Shown here: piece by piece, positions 17,345 through 26,337 of the stretch
How the letters are laid out: each line of letters begins with the position of its first letter
Position numbering within the stretch: position 1 is the first letter of the stretch
From: Spirochaetota bacterium
GTDB taxonomy: Bacteria; Spirochaetota; UBA4802; UBA5550
Direction: 5' to 3'
DNA: 64,000 nt
Assembly: GCA_017999915.1 (NCBI GenBank)
Contig: JAGNKX010000021.1
Span: forward strand, 16,594 to 80,593
The notes under the pieces: model-generated
What the model saw: the letters and a program-made list of their open reading frames with translations, nothing else
Told to the model about the DNA's origin: nothing
Databases searched by the model: none
Program-made: the position numbers and the translations under genes

Positions 17345-17710
17345 TCAATTGGACCTGCAGATGCTGATGGTCGAATCCTCCTGGTCGCCGTCATCGTAGC
17401 TGATATGGATCGATTCCCCCTGCATCCTGGTAATGGTCCCCTTGTAATACATGCCGCCCCTTTTCCAGTTGCACTGTACCCTGGTGCCGACCTTCCAGTC
17501 GATCTTTCTGATTTTTGACGCGGGAAGCACCGCCGTGTCGCCGTCGTCAAAGGAAACGTTGAAGTCCGCCCCTTCCATGCCGGTTATCCGCGCCGGATAC
17601 CATTGGCCGTCACTCCACTGCCCGAGGATCCGGTCGCCTGTAGTCCATGCGAAGGCAGCAACGGTTACCAAAACCAGGATAAAAGCTGCTCCGTATTTCA
17701 ATAGTCTCAT
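17345..17710 (-). CDS. Exported two-repeat Tudor-like protein
   Basis: 121 residues with a signal peptide ('LLKYGAAFILVLVTVAAFA', likely cleavage after AFA) and two tandem ~45-residue repeats. Each has the pattern G-x-R-(I/V)-x-x-x-W-x-x-G-x-W/Y-Y-x-(A/G)-(R/T)-I-x-x-M-x-G, ending in the acidic 'VSFDDGD' or 'ISYDDGD'. This is the signature of Tudor/Agenet-type small beta-barrels, which in eukaryotes bind methylated residues; in exported bacterial proteins the ligand is unknown. It stands alone, with 117 bp and no gene to the next coding region. Confidence 0.7.
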   Translation of the reverse strand: MRLLKYGAAFILVLVTVAAFAWTTGDRILGQWSDGQWYPARITGMEGADFNVSFDDGDTAVLPASKIRKIDWKVGTRVQCNWKRGGMYYKGTITRMQGESIHISYDDGDQEDSTISICRSN

Positions 17711-17827
17711 TTCTACCTCCTTACCCGTTTGTTATGAGGAATTATGCATGTAATTGTAAAATAAATGATTTAATGGATTAGGCAAATGTTTTTTTAACGA
17801 TGGAAGATTATTATTGAAGAAAAAGCC

Positions 17828-18391
17828 TTAAAAAAGGAAGCACACATCAATGAAGGGCATCGGCAGGGCGATCCGCCGCCCCTTTTTCCTCATGCCATTG
17901 CGGGTGTCGATCTTGTAGTCGTAATTGATCCAGCAGTTGGCGCCGATACGACAGAAGGGCGAGACGATGAAGCCGAGGCCCGCGCCGCCGCCGAAGGTGA
18001 CATCGTTGATTATTCCGTTTATCCTGAAATAGGGGGATTTCCACCGGTAATGGGAATATGACACGCCGAAAAAGACGACAGGGTCGAGGAAATCGACCGG
18101 CGTCTGGATGTAGACAGCCGGAGCAAGCACAGCCGAAAAGAGATTCTCGCCTTTCTTCACTATGGGGCTGTTTTTCGTTCCCATTCCGTACACGTACACT
18201 CCCATGAACCTGATGGCAAGGGGTTTGATGAAACGGTATTCCGCCTCAACCGCCGCAGCTATGCCGGCCGTGGCAGTGCCGACCATCCCCTTTTTCCATT
18301 TCCCCCCGGTCTCTTCACCGGCAAGGGCATGGGTTGAAATTGCAAGGATTACCGCCGCGAGAATGATAATGGTTTTCTTGCTCACTCCCAT
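17828..18391 (-). CDS. Exported beta-barrel-like protein, function unknown
   Basis: 187 residues with a signal peptide ending near 'ISTHALA'. The mature chain alternates hydrophobic and polar residues with repeated aromatic strand ends ('AVEAEYRFIKPLAIRFMGVYVYG', 'VFFGVSYSHYRW', 'ANCWINYDYKI') and finishes with 'PFIDVCFLF', an aromatic terminal residue common in outer-membrane barrels. It starts 7 bp after the preceding DUF1207 gene ends, so the two are in one operon and may both be outer-membrane proteins. Confidence 0.6.
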   Translation of the reverse strand: MGVSKKTIIILAAVILAISTHALAGEETGGKWKKGMVGTATAGIAAAVEAEYRFIKPLAIRFMGVYVYGMGTKNSPIVKKGENLFSAVLAPAVYIQTPVDFLDPVVFFGVSYSHYRWKSPYFRINGIINDVTFGGGAGLGFIVSPFCRIGANCWINYDYKIDTRNGMRKKGRRIALPMPFIDVCFLF

Positions 18392-18398
18392 GGGGCCC

Positions 18399-19469
18399 TC
18401 ATATCAGCTGGAAGGTGAGGGTCAGGCTGTAATAGGTGGTCGAGAAATGATAGAACTGCCCCTCCTGTGAGGGCCCGTGGCTGAAGGTGAAAAAGAGCTG
18501 CATCTTCGGCGTGAAGCTCTCCCGGGTGGCTTCGAATTCTATCCCGATGGAATAATTCCCGTTTATGGCGAAGTGGTTGTTCTGCCAGTTTTTCAGATGG
18601 GCCGCTATGAAGGGTTGGAAATTGACGTTCTTCGCGACGCCAACGGCGCCGAAGGGCCTGAACTCCGCGCCGTATTCCACGTAGAAGGGATCGAACTTCG
18701 CCCCACTGAAGGAGTGATAAACGCACCCGAGGCCGGCGAAAAGCCTCACCTGCCTGATGATCGCGTAGGACACGAACAGATCGATCCCCTCGTTGCTGAC
18801 GTTCTTGCGCCAGATCTCCGGGTAAAGCTGCATGAATTCGTCCCCGAGGTGGGACGACAGGTGCCAGAAGCGGAGCTGCAGCGCCAGGCTGTTGTACGAG
18901 TAGGATGTGATGAATGCCATGGAGTAATCCGCGTTGAGCAGGGTCGAGCCCTCGCGGAGCCAGCCCCGCGGCTTCTTGAAGGCGAAGATCGCCCACACGC
19001 ACCCTTCGATTTCGGCCTGGAGATAACCCTTCTTCACGTCCCACCGGTAGAGAGGGAGGCGCGCGCCCAGGGACACGGCGCCGAACATCCTGTCCGATCC
19101 GAGGACATGGCTGTCGGAGCCATAGCGCGTGCGAAAGCGGTTGAAGGCGTCGTCATGGTAGCGGAGGCCGCCGGAGAAGGCCGCCCGGCGCGGATCGGCG
19201 ATGGATGCGGGAAAGAGCCGCGATCCGGGGAAGAGCCCGGTGCCGCGTTTGGCCGCGTCTTCAGGCTTGCCGGGATCCGTTTCTTTGGGTGTGCCGCTTT
19301 CGGGCGTCTCGTTGTTCGCGCCGTCCCAGAGCTGACGGCCGCCGGGTTCCTTCTCGACCGCGGGACCGGGGGCGTCGTTCGCGGCGAATGCCAGGCATGG
19401 GAGAACCGGGAGACTGCAACAGATGAAGAAAATCAGGCAGGCTCGATGTATTCCATCCCGCGGTTTCAT
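18399..19469 (-). CDS. DUF1207 family outer-envelope protein
   Basis: 356 residues. Signal peptide (residues 1-29, 'LPVLPCLAFAA'), a Pro/Glu/Thr-rich linker, then a DUF1207-like domain: 'LFPASIADPRRAAFSGGLRY' and 'LRFWHLSSHLGDEFM' are hallmark segments. The rest is strand-rich with an aromatic, even-spaced pattern ('QLFFTFSHG', 'YSLTLTFQLI'), so an outer-membrane beta-barrel is likely. It is followed at 7 bp by another barrel-like gene and precedes it in the transcript. Molecular function of DUF1207 is unknown. Confidence 0.8.
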   Translation of the reverse strand: MKPRDGIHRACLIFFICCSLPVLPCLAFAANDAPGPAVEKEPGGRQLWDGANNETPESGTPKETDPGKPEDAAKRGTGLFPGSRLFPASIADPRRAAFSGGLRYHDDAFNRFRTRYGSDSHVLGSDRMFGAVSLGARLPLYRWDVKKGYLQAEIEGCVWAIFAFKKPRGWLREGSTLLNADYSMAFITSYSYNSLALQLRFWHLSSHLGDEFMQLYPEIWRKNVSNEGIDLFVSYAIIRQVRLFAGLGCVYHSFSGAKFDPFYVEYGAEFRPFGAVGVAKNVNFQPFIAAHLKNWQNNHFAINGNYSIGIEFEATRESFTPKMQLFFTFSHGPSQEGQFYHFSTTYYSLTLTFQLI

Positions 19470-19488
19470 GGTGTCCGGAGCGCCGGCC

Positions 19489-20823
19489 TCAGGCCTGGTA
19501 CTGTTTCAGGAAGGCCGGAATATGGGCCGCCTCGCGGGGACCGATGGTGATCTTCCAGTCTGCCAGCTCTTCTTCCAGCTCGCCGCTGATGGAGGCCGAA
19601 TAACCCGGGATGACCAGGGAGCGGTGCTTCACCTTGTCGGCGATGCCGCTTTTCTTGACGTAGGAGCCGATGGCGTCCGCCACGAACTTGCCAGCGGCCC
19701 AGGCGGTGAGGACGCTCAGGCCCTCGCAGTCCATGACCAGGAGCCACGCCGGTACCCGGCTTCCCTCGATCTCGCCGGAGACGATAAAATAGGTGAGGGA
19801 GAAATTCGTGGTGATCATCACCGGGGAGTTCTCATCCGGGTTGTTGATCGGGTAGATGCCCTGCTCCGTGGCCATGGGGCGCTGGGGATCGGTGAAGATG
19901 TTCATCCGCTCCACCAGGAGGGGGAAGAGCCCCTCGCCGCGCAGCTCCGAGAGCACCACGATGCCCGCGTACTTGGCGATAAGGGCAGACGCGATCAGCG
20001 TCTCCTCGCGGTAGTCCTTCGCCATCTCGCAGGGGAAGGTAATGGTGGGATAACCCAGGGGCCGAAAGGCGCCCTTGACCGCGGCGCGCCGGATCACGAC
20101 CTGGTCCTCGAAGGCTTTTTTCAAAGTGCGGGCCCCGGAATCGATGATGATTTCCTTCAGGCCCATGGCTGAGAGCTTCTGCGTGAGCTCGATGACCTCG
20201 TCGATGTTCGCGCCCTTGACCGCGACCGGGCACTTGTTGTCCAGGGCGAGCTTGCCCATCGCGTCGGCGTTGGCCTTCGTGGCGGCGTAGAGGAGGGGCT
20301 TTTTCGCGGCCACGTGCTTCAGGGCTGCGCCGAGGATGTCGGCGTTCTCGCTCATGAGGATGAGACCCGCGTCCACCGCGCCGGCAACCTTCTGCGCCAG
20401 CTTCTCGAAGGAGGCTGCGTCGCCCTTCTCGGATTTTATGGCAACCAGGTCGGCCGCGAGCTGGACCCCGACCCGCTCGTATCGGAGCTCGATATAGGAT
20501 TTCAGGCGCCGGTCCACATCGGCGTCGGCCATGGTATCGCTGACCAGGACCGCGATGCCCGTGGGGCTCACGAAGGTCTTTTCATGGCGGAAGAGGACCG
20601 TCTCGCCCCCCGTCTTGAAGGGGCCGATGGCGGCGGTCATGACCGGCGGCGCCGACGCCGAATCGAGCTTCGCCTTCGAAGCCTCGGATACGTGGGGACA
20701 CTTGGCCAGCTCCGCCTGTCCAGCCGCGAGCTTCATAGCGAAGGCGAGGCACGTCGGCACCCCGCAGTCCCCGCAGTTGGTCTGGGGCAGCAGTTTATAG
20801 ATTTCAATTCCGGTCATTCCCAT
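19489..20823 (-). CDS. acsC: Corrinoid iron-sulfur protein large subunit (CODH/ACS gamma)
   Basis: 444 residues; large subunit of the corrinoid/Fe-S methyl carrier that delivers the methyl group to acetyl-CoA synthase. The N-terminal 4Fe-4S site is complete: C17, C20, C25 and C42 in 'TNCGDCGVPTCLAFAMK...AKCP'. The middle is a TIM barrel and the C-terminal ~120 residues ('TTNFSLTYFIVSGEIEGS' onward) form the cobamide-binding domain. GAGGAG precedes the ATG. It is the last gene of the acs operon, separated from acsB by a GC-rich repeat at 20850-20934. Confidence 0.96.
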   Translation of the reverse strand: MGMTGIEIYKLLPQTNCGDCGVPTCLAFAMKLAAGQAELAKCPHVSEASKAKLDSASAPPVMTAAIGPFKTGGETVLFRHEKTFVSPTGIAVLVSDTMADADVDRRLKSYIELRYERVGVQLAADLVAIKSEKGDAASFEKLAQKVAGAVDAGLILMSENADILGAALKHVAAKKPLLYAATKANADAMGKLALDNKCPVAVKGANIDEVIELTQKLSAMGLKEIIIDSGARTLKKAFEDQVVIRRAAVKGAFRPLGYPTITFPCEMAKDYREETLIASALIAKYAGIVVLSELRGEGLFPLLVERMNIFTDPQRPMATEQGIYPINNPDENSPVMITTNFSLTYFIVSGEIEGSRVPAWLLVMDCEGLSVLTAWAAGKFVADAIGSYVKKSGIADKVKHRSLVIPGYSASISGELEEELADWKITIGPREAAHIPAFLKQYQA

Positions 20824-20849
20824 GATGTGATCTCCTCAATAAATGTTTC

Positions 20850-20934
20850 TCTCCCCTCCCTTGATGGGAGGGGCCGGGGGAGGGTGAAATCGTTTTATCA
20901 CCCCCACCTGTCCTCCCCCATCAAGGGGGAGGGA
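20850..20934. repeat. GC-rich nested-hairpin element between acsB and acsC
   Basis: Left hairpin CCCCTCCC-TTGAT-GGGAGGGG, centre GGGTGA...TCACCC, right hairpin CCTCCCCC-ATCAA-GGGGGAGG, so the whole unit is itself palindromic. The same family is at 60097-60181 and, interrupted, at 47498-47639; half a copy is at 59228-59252. Confidence 0.8.
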
Positions 20935-20942
20935 TTTTATGT

Positions 20943-23147
20943 CTAAAACAGCGGCTCCATCGTCAGGGCCGGGTGCTGCTTCTCCGTGAGGAAGTTGATG
21001 ATCGCCTCCTCGGTGGTTCCCACTGTCTCGTCCGCGATCCGGTCCAGCAGGTCCGGCATGCCGATCTCGGCCGCGCGCTCGTTGAAACGCTCCCTGATCT
21101 CTTCCTTCAATGATTTAGGCATCCACACCAGGCGCTTGATGCCGCCCTCGGCGTGGAGGAACTTTCTGCTCGTGATATAGTACTTGCTGTGACCCACGAA
21201 ACCTGGCGTGATGTTGCCGCCCCCGACCATGCCGGCCAGGGTGGTGAACTTCATCCCGGACGGCGTCATTGATGACGTATCCCGGTCGACGGTCATGACG
21301 CCGTTGCAGATGGGGAGGATCGCAGCGATGCACTCGAAGCATCCGCAGGAGGTCATCGGGTTTCGCATGATGCTGTAGGCGTCCACGGTGGCGACCGTTC
21401 CCCGGGAGGCCTTGGCCACGAAGTCGTCCACGCCCTTCCACCGGCCGTAGCGCGCATCAAGGACGGCGCCCTTGTGCACCGGCTGGTTCGGGCCTGTGGG
21501 ATTGATCTCGAAGGAGGCCTTGCAGTCGAGCCAGTTGTAGGCGCCGCAGAGCCCGGTCCGCTCCGGCGTCACCACGCACACGTGGTTCGGCGCGAAGGAC
21601 TGGCAGAGGAGGCAGGAGTAGAAGGGGTCCGTGTCCTCGTCGGTCATGCCGGCGATCCGCTCGTCCCGCTGCTTGTACAGGGAGCGGGCCTTTTCCAGGA
21701 TTCTCTTGACCTCGTTCTCGTCGGTATAAATGGTCACCTGCACCTTATCGAAGATCTTGCCGAAGTCCTGGTGCAGCTTCGCGTGGAGGATGCTCCCCAG
21801 GTGGGCCATGCGGAATCCCTTGTCCACGGCCTGCTTGCTCACGCGGAGCCAGGCGATGTCGCGCTGGCCGATGTGCATGATGCCCTGGGCGTAGTTGATC
21901 AGGTGGTGGATCTGCCGCTCCAGAATCGGCTCGAAATCGGGCTGCATCTGGCGGCCCGCCACTTCCACGTAGATGGCCATGGGAAGCTGGCTTCCCGGCT
22001 TTACATCGGTGATCTCCGGTCCCACGACCTCGATCTTGTTGTCGGTGACGGCGTTCATGTCAGCCGAGACCACGAGCTCCACGGCCGGGGTACGGCCGCC
22101 TCCCGCCTCAAGGTAGATATCATCGCCGCGTACCCGCTCACCCTCGAAGGCGGGACCGTAGGCCACGGGGACCGGAACCTTGCTCACGGTGACCTTGAGT
22201 CCCCGCACCTCGATGGCGCGGGCCACGATGGCGTCGTGGGGGATGTTGGAGACCACGTGCTCGTAGGTGCACACCCCCGTGGGGAGGATCTGCGGCGTCG
22301 GCGTATCGGTGATGATGGGAAAGCCGTAGTTGATGCAGCCGGCTCCGTTGGCGTACCACTCGTCGTTCACGAAGCCGAAAGTGATGCCGAAGGCGAAGAC
22401 GCGGTCCTTGTTGTATATGAGTATCTTCCGGTAGTCGCCGGGATCGATGCCGCCGAAGGACATGGCCGCCCTGGTGGCAAAGCCGATGGAGAAGACCGTG
22501 GCGGTCACGTCCGATCCGAAGGGCACGAGCCTGGTGGGCCAGCCGATCTGCACGCCCTGGTCGATGAGCTGCTGCGACATGGTCTTTCCCTCTGTGTTGG
22601 CGCTCATGAACACGTACAGGTTCTTCTGCTGGAGCTCCAGGGCGATCTGCGCGGCAGCGGCCGCGTTCTCCGGCGCTCCCAGCATGGCAGCGAAGCCCGG
22701 GGCCGTTCCGTCGACGAACTCCACGCCGCGCTTCCGCATGATGACGTCGTCGGCGGCGCCGAGCCAGATATTGTCGTCCCGGGGGTCCTCGCCGGGCACG
22801 TACACCGACGGGTTGTCGATGTACTTGATCGCCTCGATGAGCTCCTCCGCGAAAAAAGTCGCCATGCCCGCGTCAAGGGCCGGTCCCAGGTAGGGAAGGT
22901 GATGGTTCTCCTTCACCGGAGGCGGGAGCAGGTTCCTGCTCACCTTGATCACGTGCTCCATGTCCGAAAGCTTCTGTACCTTGTATCCCATGATGCCGTA
23001 TATGACGGGCAGATAGTACCCCGTGTTGGGGAAGGCGACTTCCCTGTTGGGGCCGTAGGCGTCGATGGCGCGCTTCACTTCTTTCTCGGCGCGGTCAATT
23101 ATGGAATAGGCGCCCCGTATCGCCGCTGATGCTATTATCTTGGACAC
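20943..23147 (-). CDS. acsB: Acetyl-CoA synthase (CODH/ACS alpha)
   Basis: 734 residues; joins CO, a methyl group and CoA into acetyl-CoA on the nickel-containing A-cluster. All six A-cluster cysteines are present: C512, C515, C524, C534 (4Fe-4S) and C601, C603 in 'TSCGCFECI' for the proximal and distal nickel. Their spacing (0, 3, 12, 22, 89, 91) is the same as I recall for the Moorella enzyme. The start is GTG with GGAGA six bases upstream. Bacterial type, with the N-terminal CODH-docking domain intact. It lies between acsA and acsC with GC-rich repeats in both gaps. Confidence 0.97.
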   Translation of the reverse strand: MSKIIASAAIRGAYSIIDRAEKEVKRAIDAYGPNREVAFPNTGYYLPVIYGIMGYKVQKLSDMEHVIKVSRNLLPPPVKENHHLPYLGPALDAGMATFFAEELIEAIKYIDNPSVYVPGEDPRDDNIWLGAADDVIMRKRGVEFVDGTAPGFAAMLGAPENAAAAAQIALELQQKNLYVFMSANTEGKTMSQQLIDQGVQIGWPTRLVPFGSDVTATVFSIGFATRAAMSFGGIDPGDYRKILIYNKDRVFAFGITFGFVNDEWYANGAGCINYGFPIITDTPTPQILPTGVCTYEHVVSNIPHDAIVARAIEVRGLKVTVSKVPVPVAYGPAFEGERVRGDDIYLEAGGGRTPAVELVVSADMNAVTDNKIEVVGPEITDVKPGSQLPMAIYVEVAGRQMQPDFEPILERQIHHLINYAQGIMHIGQRDIAWLRVSKQAVDKGFRMAHLGSILHAKLHQDFGKIFDKVQVTIYTDENEVKRILEKARSLYKQRDERIAGMTDEDTDPFYSCLLCQSFAPNHVCVVTPERTGLCGAYNWLDCKASFEINPTGPNQPVHKGAVLDARYGRWKGVDDFVAKASRGTVATVDAYSIMRNPMTSCGCFECIAAILPICNGVMTVDRDTSSMTPSGMKFTTLAGMVGGGNITPGFVGHSKYYITSRKFLHAEGGIKRLVWMPKSLKEEIRERFNERAAEIGMPDLLDRIADETVGTTEEAIINFLTEKQHPALTMEPLF

Positions 23148-23179
23148 GATCGTTCTCCTATATCAATCTTCTATATCTT

Positions 23180-23375
23180 TACCCCCCCTCACCCGCACTT
23201 ACGGGGCTCGCCGAGCGCTTTTTGGCCGTCCTGGCCGCGCTCGGCACTGCGACATCCTGTCGGGAGCCTCTCCCATTAAGCTTAGAAAAAAGGAGAGGGT
23301 TTCCGTAGAATTTACTTCCTATTCCCCCTCTCCTTTTTTTAATTTTTCATGGGAGAGGGGGCAGGGGGTGAGGGC
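23180..23375. repeat. GC-rich inverted-repeat element with nested insertion, between acsA and acsB
   Basis: Bounded by CCCCCCTCACCC and GGGGGTGAGGG, with internal GGAGAGGG/CCCTCTCC pairs. A segment at about 23197-23267 interrupts it and contains GACATCCTGTC plus GGCCGTCCTGGCC; the same two motifs, in the other orientation, interrupt the element at 47498-47639. No gene lies in this 238-bp gap. Confidence 0.7.
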
Positions 23376-23385
23376 ACTTTTTCTT

Positions 23386-25332
23386 CTACGCCAGATCCCT
23401 TCTATCGGCCATGTCAAACAACACGCGCTCCCGCGCCTTGTCGATGCCGAGGTCTTTCCGCTTTTTATCGATATGCTCGATCATCTTCCGGGCCATCTCC
23501 TTCGGGTCGGCGGCGAAATCCCACTTGCCGCCGTAGATCTTTTCCATGTCCCCGAAGAGGTGCTTCGTGAGCTCTTTGCTCCCGGAGGTCGGCCAGGTGA
23601 CGCCGAAGACCGTGTACACGCCGGAAGCGACGAAGTACTGGCCGATGGAAATGGCCTTTTCGCTCATCCACTCCGGCGCCGCCCCTGCCGCGGGCAGGTC
23701 GCTGATGTCGTTCCCGAGGCCCCCGTCCTTCACCACGGCCGTGGCAGCGATGAGGATCCGGCTGTTGTCAACGCAGGAGCCCATGTGGAGGACCGGCGGG
23801 ATGCCGACTGTTTCGCACACCTCGGCGAGGCCTGGGCCGGCGAATTCACGGGCGGCCTCGGGCGTGAGCAGTCCCTCCTTGCCGAGGCCGATGGCGGTGC
23901 AGCCGGTGGTGAGGACCAGCACGTCGTTCTTGATGAGCTCCTTGACCAGGGTAAGGGTGTTGCCGTCGAGCTCGGTGCGGGCGTTGTTGCATCCCACCAC
24001 TCCGGCAAGGCCCCGGATCCTGCCATTTATGATGTTGTCATTTAAAGGCCGGTATGACGCGCGAAAGGTGCCGCCCAGCATGTAGTTCACTGTCTCGTGG
24101 CTGAAGCCAGCGATCATGGGCGATTTTGCTTTCGGGATAAGGACGTCGCTTTTCCGGTTCCGGAAATTCTCAACGGCGGCGGTCACGATGGCCCTGGCCG
24201 AGTTGAGGGCGTCGTGCTCGTTGAATTCCATGCGCACCGACCCGGTGATATCGGCCTTCGGGTTGGTGGTGATGAGCTTTGTGTGGTAGCATGACGCCAC
24301 GCTCTGGAGCGACTGCATCACGCACTGCACGTCCACGACCATCGCCTCCACTGCGCCGGTGGTGATGGCCAGCTCCTGCTGCAAGAAGTTCCCGGCGATA
24401 GGAATGCCGTGGCGCATAAGGATCTCGTTGGCGGTGCAGCAGATGCCGGCGATGTTGATGCCGTTGGCGCCATGGGACCGGGCAAGCTCGATCATCTGCG
24501 GGTCCCGGGAGGCGATAACAATCATCTCCGAAAGGAGCGGCTCGTGGCCGTGGACGATGATGTTGACTTCTTCTTTTTTGAGCACGCCCAGGTTTACCTC
24601 GGCGTAGACCGGCACCGGCGTCCCGAAAAGGATGTCCTGGAGATCGGTGGCTAACATCGATCCGCCCCATCCGTCTGCCAGGGCCGCCCTGGTCCCCTGT
24701 TTTATGAGACTCTTATAATCCTGGTCGACGCCCATGTGGGTGCGGTGCATGATCTCGACCACTTCGCGGTCGATGCCCCGGGGAACGACGCCCTCCTTCC
24801 GCCATATCTCCTGGCGCCGCTGCGGCGCCTTCTTTACATAGGCAAGCTCGCCGCTCTGCTGGCCGAACATGGCCAGGGCCTTCTCACCCACCTCGACTGC
24901 GATGGCCTTCGTCTCTTTTCCCTCGACGGTAATGCCGAGGTCCATGGCCACGGCCAGGAGCTTCTGCTCGTCCTTGATGCCGTAGCCGGGGATCTCTCCC
25001 TTCGCGGCGGCCAGGAAGATTTCAGCCACGCCGCGGCCATGGTCCGAATGGGCCGCGGAACCCGCGGCGATCATGCGGAGAAAGTTACGCGCCGATATGG
25101 TCTCGGCCGTGGCGCCGCAGAGGCCGACCTTGCGCACGGCCCCGGCGGTCTTCGGCTCCGGCACCCGGCAGGGGCCCATCCCGCAGTGCTTGCAACAGTC
25201 CCCGGCAGACCCGATGGGGCAGGGCTTGAGCTCGGCAGCCTTCTCGAACACCGTGCTGACCGAGTCTTGTTTCGCTTTTTCGTATATCTCCTGCGATGCC
25301 TTGTCGGCAAAGAGTTTCTTTTCTTCTGACAT
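23386..25332 (-). CDS. acsA: Ni-CO dehydrogenase catalytic subunit (CODH/ACS beta)
   Basis: 648 residues; reduces CO2 to CO (or oxidises CO) at the Ni-4Fe-5S C-cluster. N-terminal B/D-cluster cysteines C38, C46, C47, C50 and C55 are visible in 'CPIGSAGDCCKHCGMGPC'. C-cluster parts follow: 'RTHMGVDQDYKSL', 'NIAGICCTANEILMRHG', 'VVGCNNARTELDGN', 'TTGCTAIGLGKEGLL' and 'LHMGSCVDNSRI'. Length and order match the AcsA/CooS family, and its place directly before acsB makes the bifunctional CODH/ACS complex the likely context. AAGGAG precedes the ATG. Confidence 0.97.
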   Translation of the reverse strand: MSEEKKLFADKASQEIYEKAKQDSVSTVFEKAAELKPCPIGSAGDCCKHCGMGPCRVPEPKTAGAVRKVGLCGATAETISARNFLRMIAAGSAAHSDHGRGVAEIFLAAAKGEIPGYGIKDEQKLLAVAMDLGITVEGKETKAIAVEVGEKALAMFGQQSGELAYVKKAPQRRQEIWRKEGVVPRGIDREVVEIMHRTHMGVDQDYKSLIKQGTRAALADGWGGSMLATDLQDILFGTPVPVYAEVNLGVLKKEEVNIIVHGHEPLLSEMIVIASRDPQMIELARSHGANGINIAGICCTANEILMRHGIPIAGNFLQQELAITTGAVEAMVVDVQCVMQSLQSVASCYHTKLITTNPKADITGSVRMEFNEHDALNSARAIVTAAVENFRNRKSDVLIPKAKSPMIAGFSHETVNYMLGGTFRASYRPLNDNIINGRIRGLAGVVGCNNARTELDGNTLTLVKELIKNDVLVLTTGCTAIGLGKEGLLTPEAAREFAGPGLAEVCETVGIPPVLHMGSCVDNSRILIAATAVVKDGGLGNDISDLPAAGAAPEWMSEKAISIGQYFVASGVYTVFGVTWPTSGSKELTKHLFGDMEKIYGGKWDFAADPKEMARKMIEHIDKKRKDLGIDKARERVLFDMADRRDLA

Positions 25333-25354
25333 GTGGCGCTCCTTGTAGTATCTT

Positions 25355-26299
25355 CTATCCCATCAAACTCTGAATCATCTTCTTCATCTGCTTCACCGAT
25401 TCCGGGTGGCGCAGGATGAGGATGTCCGCGCCTGCCAGGAGAAGGCTCGTGGCGGTGACGCATTCCATCAGGATGCCACGCTCTTTCGCGTTTCCCAGCT
25501 TCGGGTCATCCGCCTCGGCCGTCTTCGCCTCTTTCGTTTTCCATACCTCGATGCCGACGTTGCAGACGAGGGGGTACTGCAGCTTTTCGTCCTCCTGGGT
25601 GAGGGCGGCCATGCGGTCCCTCTCCATGACCGAGTATGTGTACTCCAGGCCGTAGCCCAGGGCGCCGGTGGTGGGGTCCACAAGGATCTTGTCCGCCGGA
25701 ACGCCCAGGTTGCCGAGGAGGATGTTCAGTTGCTTGGCCAGGTTCACGTCGATGGGGGAGGAGGCCACGGCCACATGCTTGTAGGCCAGGGCGCCGGCGC
25801 CGATCTGCTTGTAGTCTCCCTCCTCGACGGGTCCCATGGAGAGGTTCTTTCCGTCGCATTCCTCGGCCAGGATGCGCAGCACTTCAGTGTCCTTTTCATG
25901 GTTGCTCACTCCCCAGAGGATGACCGGCACCTCCACGGCGGCGATGACTTTCTTGGCGATATCCGCCGCTTCGCGGGCCGCCCGGTTCATGCCGTTTGGA
26001 TCGATGCTGGTCAGTTGGAGCGCGATCATGTCAGCGCCGTATTCAGCCACGTTCTTCTTGGCCCAGGCCGCCGGATCGTCCAGGACATCGGCAAAGGGCT
26101 CTACCGCGGCTTCTGGCCATTCTTCGGGCCTGTGGTCAAAGACATCCATGGCGATCCTTGGCGGATGGGGCATGGTCCCCTCGAAGAGGTGGAAGGGATA
26201 GGACGTCGCCCCGCCCACGGTGACCGACTTCACGCCGGTGCCGAGGGTTATCTCCCTGATCTTTCCCGAGTAGTTTATTTTGGGTATATCGAATGCCAT
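25355..26299 (-). CDS. acsD: Corrinoid iron-sulfur protein small subunit (CODH/ACS delta)
   Basis: 314 residues; small subunit of the CoFeSP, a TIM barrel that caps the cobamide carried by AcsC. The start at 26299 is set by GGAGGA seven bases upstream and by the family N-terminus 'MAFDIPKINYSGKIREI'; the open frame upstream (to 26443) is not coding. Conserved parts include 'FEGTMPHPPRIAMDVFD', 'MIALQLTSIDPNG', 'ILWGVSNHEKDTEVL' and 'DPTTGALGYGLEYTYSVMER'. It sits between orf72 and acsA in the acs operon. Confidence 0.95.
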   Translation of the reverse strand: MAFDIPKINYSGKIREITLGTGVKSVTVGGATSYPFHLFEGTMPHPPRIAMDVFDHRPEEWPEAAVEPFADVLDDPAAWAKKNVAEYGADMIALQLTSIDPNGMNRAAREAADIAKKVIAAVEVPVILWGVSNHEKDTEVLRILAEECDGKNLSMGPVEEGDYKQIGAGALAYKHVAVASSPIDVNLAKQLNILLGNLGVPADKILVDPTTGALGYGLEYTYSVMERDRMAALTQEDEKLQYPLVCNVGIEVWKTKEAKTAEADDPKLGNAKERGILMECVTATSLLLAGADILILRHPESVKQMKKMIQSLMG

Positions 26300-26337
26300 G
26301 ATGTTCCTCCTGTTTTGCCCCTGGTTTAAACCAGGGG

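Noticed and set aside
21474..23129. 551-codon open frame opposite acsB
   Set aside because: Long antisense frames are expected in GC-rich genes; the product is low-complexity His/Leu/Val/Gly-rich and acsB on the other strand is certain.
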